NCBI GenBank assembly: GCA_017311315.1
Contig: CM029620.1
Span: forward strand, 6,507,126 to 6,571,125
Length of the DNA stretch: 64,000 nucleotides
Source of the DNA: Dendrocalamus latiflorus
Taxonomy: Eukaryota > Streptophyta > Magnoliopsida > Poales > Poaceae
Reading direction: 5' to 3'
Shown in pieces: positions 1 to 10,072 of this stretch; the stretch's first letter is position 1; each line of letters begins with the position of its first letter. A program made the translations under genes and the position numbers. Under the pieces are notes generated by a model. It had not been told where the DNA came from and did not search any database. It saw nothing but the letters and a program-made list of their open reading frames with translations.

Positions 1-2939
1 GCCCGCGCCGTCGTCACCACGGTGCTGAAGGACCCCTTCAAGCCACTGGAGGAGGTCCCCCTCCCCATGCAACGTCTGCTGCACGGCGACCCTCGCTGCA
101 CCTTCCCCGAAGCGGCCCCAGATCCGTTGATGGAAGTTCTGCAGGCTAGACCCGATGGAACGGATGGCGTCCGACATAACCTCTGGGCGGTCGGGAGGAT
201 CCAGTTGAGGGTTCGCTAGCTCATGGGTATGCCTACACCCATGAGTGTGAAGCAGGGCGAGGGCGAAGCACGCACCAACATAGCCACAGTGCTCGCCAAA
301 GGTCCTGGCGCCATGAAGAGCAACGCCGGCCCCCTCCTCGATCAGCCCGAGCGACTCCGACAGGGCCTCCGGCCTGTGCGTAGTGTCCGGCACTCGGACG
401 CACAAATCCCGGAGGGCCTGGTTCAGAGCCTCCATGGCCCGCCATGGCGACAGGGACGCATTTTCCAGGACACGGCAGTTCTCGGCAGCAGACTCCGCCA
501 GCTGGGCCTTCTCCCCTTCTAGGACGTAGATCTGCTGCACGAAGGCGGCGCGCTCCCCAGCCGTGGCGATCTGAGCTTCCGTGGCCTCGAGTTGTGCGGC
601 CACCAGGGCGTCCCCCAGCGCGCGAAGTTCTTCATCCTTCGCGGCGAGAGCAGTGTTTGCTTCGCGGAGGCTGGCTTCCAGAGCCCTCCGCTCTCGGACG
701 CGGGCCTCGTCAAAGGACCGGCCGAGGGCAAGCGTCTGGCAGAAACAACAAATCAGCAGGCGTCCAGAAATACCTTACAAACGGAAGCGCACGTATTTAC
801 CCTCATCTCGGAGGCCTGCAGCGTGAGCGCTAGGAGGTCCCCCGCGCATGACGACAGCGCCTCTCGGTTGAGGCCGTTATCGGCACGCTCTGCGGCTGCG
901 GTGAGGTCGCAAAATACCTCCGGGCGAGGGAGGAAGTCCGAGCGAGCGAGCCCCGGCCCCAAAGCGCCCAGATTTATCGCGGCCACGGCCACGTCAGCAG
1001 CAGCGGACACCTGCGGGGCATCCTGCACAAGGCTCCCAACTTCGCGCATACCTCCGCTGCTCGATCCTTCGCCACGTACGGGAGACGTCGTCTCACCTGA
1101 TGTCGGCAGAATGAGCGAGCAGATCGGAGAGAGTCTCGCGAAGTCAGGTGAAGAAAGGGACTCACACCTACCTCCTGCGCCCCTCGTCGCGGTCGGAGGT
1201 GGCGCCGGTTCGACCGCCCAGGGGGAGGCAGGCGCCACGACGCTTGGGGAGAACGTCTTCTCGGCCGTGCCAGACGCCGTAATCCCGCGGCAAGGCCCCG
1301 CAACAGCGTATCGACCCCTAGTTGGCGGCGGGGACTGCATCCGAGGGCGTTTCGCCTGCGGTGGCACAGGTGAGTCTTCCACGGCAGGACCAGCTCCAGT
1401 CACTGTTGCCCCCACGGCTTCCTCTGTAGGGGGCACGCCCTCGTCGGCCGCTGCGGTTGATAACGCACCTTCCACCGTGGTTGGCTCGCCAGGAACGGCG
1501 CCACCCCCCGGGTTGATGAGTTCCAACTCAACAACGGCCGCGAGCCCAAGCACGGGCTCGTGGGCATCGGCAGAAGGTGCCGGGGGATCCGCGGTGGTGC
1601 GCCCCTCCGAAGCAGTATGGCTAGGCCCACCACCGGTCGCACGCATCGTCTCAGCTGGGCTAGCCGCCGGAGGGGCTGCAGGGTCGCGTATGGCGGCCGG
1701 GGAACGGGCCCGGCGTCGCGAAGATAGCACCCCCGAAGGGCTACCACCGCCCTGAGCGCCCGGAGTCCCGGCGGGAAGCTCTTCCGGCACCGCACGCTCG
1801 GGCACGGCAATGCCCACAGCCTCGCAGGTGCGGTTTACCCGCCCCTGCTTAGCCGCCTTGACTGCGGCCTCGCGAGCCCGGTGCTCCTTAAGCGTGTACG
1901 GGCCGAGAAGCGCTGCAACCGCGCGCTCCGCATCTTCTAGCCGGGCCACTGCGCAGGAGATCGCGTCAGTCAGGCGGAAGCCAAACAGATACAATGGCGC
2001 GCGTAAAGCGTACTGGGCGACTTACAAGGGGCGGACGGCGGCAGCAGGCGAGACACGGATGGGTCGAACCCATCCTTGCGGGGGCCATTCTGTCCAACAT
2101 ACTTTCCCCGGGAGGAGAGTGGCGCCGCCCCATACATCGTGAACTCCTCGGCTAGGTCGCGCACGCTCATTCGACGGGCGACACCGACAAGGCTCTGTAG
2201 CTTCTACGTGTCGTCGATCTCCGCCTTCAGACTTGGCGTGCTGTTAAACGAGATCGGCCCACCTCGGCAATGCATTCTGCTCTTGTCGGTCACGGTGTAA
2301 TAGAACCACCACCGCGTCCAGCCGGCCGCCCACTGCCCTGACAAGGCTGGCACAGGGAACAACGTCGTGCAGGACGCCCGGAGCACGAAGTCCACACCGC
2401 CGAAGTTGGACACCGCCCCGTCAACCTTTCTGGGTCGACAGTGTGCGTCGTGCAGGGTGGCGAATAAGCTCGCGCTGGGACGCCACCCCTCTGTCCGCAT
2501 CGCCCACGTGAAGATGGCTAGGCGGAGTATCGCGTGGGGGCGTCAACTGGGCTAGCTCCGACTGGTAGGCCCGCAGGACTTCGCCCACGAACAGCGTGCA
2601 GGGCATTCAAAGGCCGGCATCGAAGAACGCCACGAAAACAATAGCCTCCATGGCCCCGGGCTTCGGCTCCGTCTCGTCCCGACGGGGTAGGCGAGCCCCA
2701 TTGCGATCCACGATCTTCCCCTCATCCACGAGTCGCTGCAGCGTCCCTTCAGTCATGCGGCTCTTCCCCAGCACACGGGAGCAGGAGCCTCCCGAGTGCT
2801 CCATGGCGTTCCACCACTTGTTGGCGCGCGAGCTCCCCCGCGGCACCAATTTGTACTCCTGAGAAGGATGGGTCGCCTCGCCCTGGCTAGGCAAGGAACC
2901 ACTGCGGGGGTGGTAGGCGGCGTCGTCCTGGCTGGCCAT
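1..2939 (-). pseudogene. Decayed Transposase_28-type (putative gypsy-type transposon) ORF
   Basis: Read on the minus strand from an ATG at 2937-2939, the sequence gives a charged N-terminus, then a segment resembling the plant Pfam family Transposase_28, with motifs such as CTLFVGEVLRAYQ (about 2600) and TRWWFYYTVTDKS (about 2310). A 413-codon open stretch (1994-753) follows, rich in Pro, Ala and Gly. A predicted coiled-coil-like Ala/Glu/Leu region runs at about 730-450, and a conserved-looking tail near 430-240 contains LGLIEEGAGVAL. The frame changes several times (near 2600, 2500, 2200, 1980 and 730), so the ORF cannot make one protein. The family is known only from plant retroelements and its function is not established. 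Plus-strand ORFs over the same bases are shadows. Confidence 0.6.
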
Positions 2940-3429
2940 CGCTCTTCACGACAAGGGAGGAAGATGCAGGCAAAGGAGCAACTGGCGTGAAAATTAGCAC
3001 GGGCGGAAGCGAAGTGGCAGATCAAAAACCAAAGCAAGAAAGGGTGCCTCCACCCCAACACTAGCACCTAATAAAGCCTGCTCGCCTGCCTTGTGGCTCA
3101 GCGCACAGACGGATCAAATTCCCAGCGATTCGGCTATCCAAGATTTGGAACGAAGAACCGCCGGAACCTAGAGGGCGGTGTCAGGTAGGTGGCCAAGCAG
3201 CGCACAACGACCCTACATCTTCAACACGCGTCCAACTTCTCGGGGGACGAGGCGAACGGCCGCGGTCACGCAACCGCTCACATCCCATGACGCACCAGTC
3301 GTGAGTCACCACGTGCCCCACCTGCAGCAGGGCAGACTGCACGACGCGACAGCCTGACTTCTGCCAGGTCAGGCGTCGGCGTGATTCAAGCCGCCATTAA
3401 AAGCGCACTACCAGACTGCAAGGTCACAA
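2940..3429. other. Non-coding spacer between the antisense ORF and the tandem repeats
   Basis: No open frame or recognisable motif was found. On the minus strand this is the region upstream of the Transposase_28-type ATG and could hold its promoter, but no clear TATA box was seen. Confidence 0.4.
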
Positions 3430-4590
3430 CAGCCACGGAGCGCGCGCGTCTACTTCGACTTGGGTGCCAGCTTCGTTGCCACCCGTTCGAAGGGTAGGGG
3501 ACGGAGCGCGCGCGTCTACTTCGACTTGGGCGCCAGCTTCGCTGCCCACCCGTTCGAAGGGTAGGGGACGGAGCGCGCGCGCCTACTTAGACTTGGGCGC
3601 CAGCTTCGGTGCCACCCGTTCAAAGGGTAGGGGACGGAGCGCGCGCCTACTTCGACTTAGGCGCCAGCTTCGCTGCCCACCCGTTCGAAGGGTAGGGGAC
3701 GGAGCGCGCGCGCCTACTTCGACTTGGGCGCCAGCTTCGGTGCCACCCGTTCGAAGGGTAGGGGACGGAGCGCGTGCGTCTACTTCGACTTGGGCGCCAG
3801 CTTCGCTGCCCACCCGTTCGAAGGGTAGGGGACGGAGCGCGCGCGTCTACTTCGACTTGGGCGCCAGCTTCGTTGCCACCCGTTCGAAGGGTAGGGGACG
3901 GAGCGCGCGCGCCTACTTCGACTTGGGCGCCAGCTTCGTTGCCACCCGTTCGAAGGGTAGGGGACGGAGCGCGTGCGTCTACTTCGACTTGGGTGCCAGC
4001 TTCGCTGCCCACCCGTTCGAAGGGTAGGGGACGGAGCGCACGTGTCTACTTCGACTTGGGTGCCAGCTTCGCTGCCACCCGTTCGATGGGTAGGGGACAG
4101 AGCGCGCGCGTCTACTTCGACTTGTGCGCCAGCTTCGCTGCCCACCCGTTCGAAGGGTAGGGGACGGAGCGCGCGCGTCTACTTCGACTTGGGCGCCAGC
4201 TTCGCTGCCCACCCGTTCGAAGGGTAGGGGACGGAGCGCACGCGCCTACTTTGACTTAGGCGCCAGCTTCGCTGCCCACCCGTTCGAAGGGTAGGGGACG
4301 GAGCGCACGCGCCTACTTCGACTTGTGCGCCAGCTTCGCTGCCACCCATTCGAAGGGTAGGGGACGGAGCGCGCGCGTCTACTTCGACTTGGGCGCCAGC
4401 TTCGCTGCCCACCAGTTCGAAGGGCAGGGGACAGAGCGCGCGCGTCTACTTCGACTTGGGCGCCAGCTTCGCTGCCACCCGTTCGAAGGGTAGGGGATGG
4501 AGCGCGCGCGTCTACTTCGACTTGGGCGCCAGCTTCGCTGCCCACCAGTTCGAAGGGTAGGGGACGGAGCGCGCGCGCGCCTGCTTCGAA
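3430..4590. repeat. Tandem repeat, about 17 copies of a 64-69 bp unit
   Basis: The unit begins near TCTACTTCGACTTGGGCGCC and includes CCCGTTCGAAGGGTAGGGG. The spacing of the TACTTCGACTT core is about 66 bp (3451, 3517, 3584, 3648 and onward). Units differ by single substitutions and by small length changes in the GCGCGCG stretch and the GCC(C)ACC stretch. The resulting frame changes let repeated peptides be read on both strands. The repeats lie between the antisense ORF and the LTR, where variable tandem arrays are common in Tat-type elements. Confidence 0.9.
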
Positions 4591-4740
4591 TCAGGCGTCC
4601 GCCTCCGCTAACACCATCCCAGACTTCGGGCTCCCCAACCACAAGCTTGGAGGCATTCACAGGCCGCAGGGGACGGAGGGGGCCAAAGGACTCGGCGACA
4701 TGGCTTCGGCCCTGTGAAGCCCTTCACCATGAGAGGCTCC

Positions 4741-4982
4741 TGTCGTAGGGGTGGCCCCCACCTAAACCCAGCAGGCCTGGTAGGAGATTATAAGGCCCAG
4801 AATAGGCCATGTGTAATGACATAACTGCCCCAGAGGGGATAACCAGATGTAAGGGTATATCTGTAAAAGCACTCCTCATGTGTATATATATATGGGTAAG
4901 CCATGGGGAGGACCCAGGCCATTACACTTATCTTCATCACTCTCCACTACCATCTCTCTCTGTTTGGTCTGTAGCCACAACA
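4741..4982 (+). repeat. Probable LTR of the Tat-like element
   Basis: The stretch starts TGTCGTAGGGG and ends CCACAACA. It contains a TATATATATATA box at about 4880-4893 followed by a pyrimidine-rich leader. A purine-rich tract (GGGGACGGAGGGGG) lies upstream near 4670. Gag coding sequence of another element resumes at 4983, which fixes the right end to within a few bases. The left end is provisional because no second LTR copy is in the window. Confidence 0.5.
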
Positions 4983-5545
4983 CTCATATTCCTACTGGTA
5001 CCATCACCCTCAAGAAGAGAGAGTTCAGAGCATTGCGCCAAGGAGGGTGTATAGTGAATGAGTACCTTCAAAACTTCAACCAGTTGGCATGCTATGAGCC
5101 AGAAGATGTGGCTACGAACGAGACAAAACAAGAGAGGTTCTTGTAAGGCCTCAATGATAACATCGCAGTGCAATTGATCTCCAATGACTACTCTGATTTT
5201 CATCAAGTGGAGATGGAAAATCGCAAGAGGAGGATGGCCATTCAAAAGGTCAACCCTGAAAGTTTTCCCAAGGCTTGTGGCACCTCGCCACATTTCGGTA
5301 GCTTCAGGCCTATAGTAAACTGGGCACCTTATCAAGCCAACTGCTCTGCTCCCCAGGCTTTCCGCAGCATTCCTACTGGAGGGCAAGTGCAAAAGAACCC
5401 CACCCCAAATGACGGAGTGACTTGGTTCTACTGCAAGGAGATAGGGCATTTCGCAAAGTCCTATCCCAAGAATCTTCAAGCTACGGCCAATGCCAAGCCA
5501 TCAGGAGGTCAGAGCTCGGGGCAAGTGTAAGATCGAGGAGGCCAA
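4983..5545 (+). pseudogene. gag remnant of gypsy-1
   Basis: The frame reads HIPTGTITLKKREFRALRQG and later LNDNIAVQLISNDYSDFHQ, typical of plant chromovirus gag. It starts in mid-protein at the junction with the neighbouring LTR. An in-frame TAA after RFL (about 5143-5145) breaks it. The zinc-knuckle region near 5425-5470 reads FYCKEIGHFAKSYP: the first and last cysteines of the CX2CX4HX4C pattern are lost, so nucleic-acid binding would be impaired. The protein would otherwise form the virus-like particle and package RNA. Confidence 0.7.
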
Positions 5546-6720
5546 CTAGAGATGGGCGAATAGGCGGTTTTAAATTTTCCTTTAGGCTACTACCAAATTT
5601 ATAATGCGAAAGTGTAAACTATTTTGTTTTGCACAAGCAAGACCTAAATTATCTAAATTCGACTAAGTGCACCAACAATATAATTCTACATCAAGGTAAG
5701 CAATCCTATATTGCCAAGCAAATAGTTCAATTTTAATAAATGTAGATTGCAAGAAGTAATAGAGCTCAAGAAGGCAAACCACAATGATGCACGATATTTT
5801 ACCGTGGTGCTCGAAAACTTGCTGGTTTCTCCTAATCTATGTTGAGGTAACCTAAACAAATTGGACTGGCTCTATGAATTAAGCCTAACCACCTCAATCC
5901 ACTTAGGTTGCTCTTCCTCCACTCTGAAGATGGCGAGCACCACACCACTCACAACAAACCTGGCCTTCTCACAAACTTATTGAGAAGATCACCGGACCAT
6001 CACGCCTCCGAAGCCATCTAGGAGTCGGCAATCTTCAAGAGTAACAAGTTGGAGACCCTCGCTTGAATGAATCAAGTATCGCAACTCAAAGAACACAAAG
6101 TCCACCACTGAGCGCAACACATGCACAAGGTTATGTTTCTCCAAATCACTCTAAGTGCAACACATACACAAATGAGAGAGAGAACTTACTCTTAGCTCAA
6201 GGAATGAAATAATGGAACTAACCACCACCTCCAACAAGCCACAAGGAGGTATAATACCCCACACAAGAAAAATAGCTGTTGGAGCAAAAAGCTAGCAGCA
6301 AATAGCGCGAGGCTTGGTACTACCGCCAACAAATGGTTGGTACTACCGCAGCCTTCCCAACAGTATAAAAATAGTTGTTACTCGAGCCACCAATCAGACC
6401 TTCCACACAAGGACTAGTCTGACCGTCATGTCTGGTCTGGCCACAAAAACTCTAGTCTAACCTTTAGCTAAAATTTTCAAGGAAATAAATCTCTAAAAAA
6501 TGTACGACTACCAAAGCGGTCATATCGGAGAGCCGGTCAAACTGCCACTTGTGAGCTGGTCAGACCGAGGGTCAGTCAGATCGCAACTGTTATACCAGTC
6601 TAACTGCTATGGTAGTCTGACTATGTATTCTCGGTTAGACCTCTACGCCAGTCTGACTGCTTATATAAAGCTGGTCAGATCGATATTCCAGAGAAAGCAC
6701 AAGATATCCATTTTTTCTTG
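5546..6720. other. Non-coding insertion or degenerate linker between gypsy-1 gag and protease
   Basis: This 1.2-kb stretch has no coding similarity that I recognise. It has short repeated phrases such as GGTCAGACCG and GTCTGAC between 6400 and 6680 and the phrase GGTTGGTACTACCGC near 6340. The repeated GTCTGAC/GGTCAGAC words suggest part of another LTR or element inserted here. I found no TSD. Confidence 0.4.
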
Positions 6721-6959
6721 AGCAACTTTCATAACAGGAATGCAATTGGAATATTATGCATTCAAGATTGGTATGAGACTCTCAATAGATCATGGAACAC
6801 ATCTGTAATCCTTTTAGAATCATACCACACAAATGGCAACATGGACTTGAACCAAATTATGCATGCTTTTGATCAAACACAAGTCGCATATACCAAGTCT
6901 TTGTATGAGCCTCAACTATTTTCAAAACCAATTGAAAACAATAGCATCATACCACAAGG

Positions 6960-9900
6960 AGGGGACCTTATGTCCAATGGTGAACCTACTCATTGACGGA
7001 GAACCTTTCCTAGCTGAGTTGATAGTTTTGCACTCCCAAGGATAGGATGTTATTATTGGTATGAACTGACTATACAAGAATAGGGGACATATAAATTGTG
7101 CCACTCGATCCATCACGCTCACCAATGGTCAAGAGTAGAAGTGACCTTCACCCTAGAAATCCCAAAAGCCGAAGAGTGTATCCTTAACCAACTCCAAGGA
7201 TTAGAAGAATTATAGTCATTCAGGAATACCAGATGTATTTCTAGAAGACTTACCTGGAATGCCACTAGATAGGGACGTTGAGTTTATGATCGACTTAGTC
7301 CCTGGTATAGCTCCCATTTGCAAAAGATTGTACCTCATACTAGCTAATGAGTTAGCTGAGTTGAAGAAGCAAATCCAGGAACTGGAGAACAAAGGCTACA
7401 TCCATCTAAGTTCATCACCTTAGGGTGCACATGTTCTCTTTATCAAGAAGAAAGATGGCAGTATGAGAATATGTGTAGACTACCGAGCAAACAACGAACC
7501 ATCAAGAACAAATATACTTTGCTCAAGATTGATGATCTTTTTGATTAGTTGAAGGGAGCTAGTGTATTCTCCAAAATAGATCTGAGGTTTGGTTACCATT
7601 AGTTGAAGATTAGAGAGGAAGATATCACCCCAAGACTGCTTTCTCCACTCGTAACGGTTAGTATGAGTTCATCGTCATGTCTTTCAGACTGACAAATGCA
7701 CCAGCTTACTTTATGAGTATAATGAACAAGGTGTTCATGAAGTACATGGATAAATTTGTGGTGATCTTTATTGATGACATTCTTATTTACTCCAAGAATG
7801 AGAAGGGGCACGAGGATCATCTCTGAATAATTATGGAGATGCTTAGAGAGCACCAACTCTATGCCAAATTCAGCAAGTGTGAATTTTGGCTAAGAGAAGT
7901 AGCCTTTCTTGGCCACATTGTGACAACTGAAGGAATTGAATTGGACCCTCTAAGGTTGAGGCAGTAATGGATTGAAAGCAACCAGGGATAGTAACAGAAG
8001 TCAAGAGTTTCCTTGGGCTTGCCGGTTATTACCGATGCTTCATAGCAGTATTCTCCGAGATTGCCAAACCCATGACCCAACTCTGGAAGAAAGAAAAGAA
8101 GTACAAATGGACAAAAGACTACGAGTAGAGTTTCTAGACCCTCAAGAAGAAGTTAGTGTCAGCCCCAGTGCTCATTTTACCGCATATACATAAATATTTT
8201 GAGGTATTCTATGATGCCTTCCGGCAAGGACTTGGTTATATTTTGATGCCAAAAAGCAAGATGGTAGCCTGTGTATCTCGTCAGCTGAGACCTCACAAGT
8301 GCAACTATCCTACTTATGGCCTAGAGCTAGCAGTAGTGGTTCATGCCTTGAAGATTTGGCAACATTAGCTTATCGGTAATCGTTGCGAGATCTACATGGA
8401 CCACAAAAGCTTCAAGTACATATTTACCCAAGCAGAGCTCAACCTGAAGCAGCGAAGGTGGTTAGAGATAATCAAATATTATAATCTTGGGATTCACTAC
8501 CACCCAGGCAAGGTCAATGTTGTAGCAGATTCATTAAGTAGAAAACTTATAAAAACTACACATTGTCAAAAGAGGTTCAAACCCAACTTCGGAAGGAGGT
8601 TGCCCGTCTTAACCTAAATCCAGTTGGGAGGAGTATACTTTCGGTCCTAGAAGTTCAACCCACCCTACCAAGCCAGATTCACGAAGCCAAAAAGGTGGAG
8701 GAAGATATCAAGGAAATCAGAAAGAATATGAGCAGGGGAAAAGCCACCAATTCAAGTGAGGATGAACGTCGAGCTGTTTCGTTTAGGAATAGTATCTGTG
8801 TACCAATAACCAAGAAATTAAGGATATGATTCTGCATGAGACTCATGAGACCCCTTACTTCATCCATCCAGATTGTACCAAGATGTACCAAGACCTTAGA
8901 GAAAGATATTGGTAGGTCAGTATGAAAAGAGAGATTGCTAAATCTGTTGAAGCATGTGACACCTGCCAGAAAATCAAGGCAGACATCAAAAACCTGTTGG
9001 ACTTTTGTAGCCCTTGCCAATTCTAGATTGAAAGTGGGAAGAAAATATCATGGACTTCATCATCGGACTTTCTAGAACTCAATCCAGTTATGACTCCATT
9101 TGGGTGGTGATAAACCAATTGACCAAATTGGCCCGTTTCATTCCAATCAAGACTAACTACTTAGGGAGAAAGTTAGCAAAGCTGTACATGGCCAGAGTAG
9201 TATGTTTGTATGGAGTTCCCATAAAGATTGTCAGATCGGGAAAGCTAATTCACTTCCATGTTCTGGCAAAAACTTCAGTATAACTTATCACTCTCAAATC
9301 TATGGCCAAACAGAGCGAGTCAACCAAGTATTGGAGGATATGCTAAAAGTCCACGCTCTAGATTTTGGCACCTGCTGAGATCAAACCTTACCCAATGCCA
9401 AATTCTTCTACAACAACAACTATCAAACCAGTCTCCAGATGGCACCCTTCGAAGCCTTGTATGGTAGGAATTGCCAAACACCTCTACCATGTGAGCATTC
9501 TGAAGGACATCAAGACCTAGTGCCCAACCTACTTCAAGATTTGGAAGAAAAGGTGAGAAAAATCAAGGACTGATTAAAGATAGCCCAGTCCCGCCAGAAG
9601 AGCTATGTAGACAACTGTCGTCTATTTGAGAGTGTCCCCACTCAGAGGAGTCAAAAGGTTTCAGACAAAGGGAAAGCTTGCACCATGGTTTGTGGGACCA
9701 TTCAAGATCTTGGAACGTAGAGGAGTAGTCGCTTATCAGCTGGAGTTGCCAACAACCATGTCAGGAGTGCACAATGTTTTTCACGTGTCTCAACTGAAGA
9801 AATGCCTTGGAGTACCCACAGAGCAAGCAGCGATTGAGACCCTTGACCTTTAGGAAGACCTCACCTATAGGGAGCACCCTATCAAGATCCTTGAAACATT

Positions 9901-10040
9901 AGAACATTAGACTAGGAGGAAGACAATCTGATTCTGTAGAGTGCAGTGGAGCAATCATACAGAAGATGAAACCACTTGGGAACAAGAAAAGGATCTGAAG
10001 ACCAACCATCCCCATCTCTTTGCTAGCCCATCCAAATCTT
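6960..10040 (+). pseudogene. pol remnant of gypsy-1 (protease, RT, RNase H, integrase, chromodomain)
   Basis: Recognisable blocks in order: end of protease (DVIIGMN near 7050); the RT entry region DVFLEDLPGMPL (about 7230-7265); RT palm motif FIDDILIYSK (about 7770); RT thumb with LGLAGYYR (about 8010); RNase H (about 8200-8560) ending HYHPGKVNVVADSLSRK; integrase zinc region (about 8900-8970) and core (9050-9470); and a C-terminal chromodomain-like stretch (about 9870-10015) with TWEQEKDL. There are many in-frame stops, mostly TAG where the family has Gln or Trp, and several frameshifts, so no functional product is expected. The RT FIDD catalytic pair itself survives. Confidence 0.8.
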
Positions 10041-10072
10041 GAGGTCAAGATTTCTCTTAAGGGGGGTAGGTT

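Larger units (their letters stand above)
1..4982 (+). mobile_element. 3' part of a Tat-like Ty3/gypsy retrotransposon carrying an antisense ORF
   Basis: The segment contains a decayed minus-strand ORF (up to 2939), a non-coding spacer, a long tandem-repeat block (3430-4590) and a short LTR-like stretch ending near 4982. Directly after it the reading frame of a different gypsy gag begins in mid-protein, so this element appears inserted into that gag. Tat-lineage elements are known to carry an additional antisense ORF between pol and the 3' LTR, which fits this order. The element would then lie on the plus strand with its 5' part outside the window. Orientation is inferred: a minus-strand element with its LTR at the right cannot be excluded. 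The left TSD is not visible. Confidence 0.6.

Noticed and set aside
592..1755. A 387-codon plus-strand ORF
   Set aside because: It overlaps the longer minus-strand Transposase_28-type frame in GC-rich DNA, has no domain I recognise and is best seen as a shadow.
3460..4540. TGGCGCC words in the tandem repeats as primer-binding sites
   Set aside because: The word occurs in nearly every unit and is not adjacent to an LTR end, so it is incidental.
3464..4660. Many repeat peptides on both strands
   Set aside because: They are translations of the 66-bp tandem repeat in different frames, not proteins under selection. The array is also not a CRISPR: it has no unique spacers and the DNA is eukaryotic.
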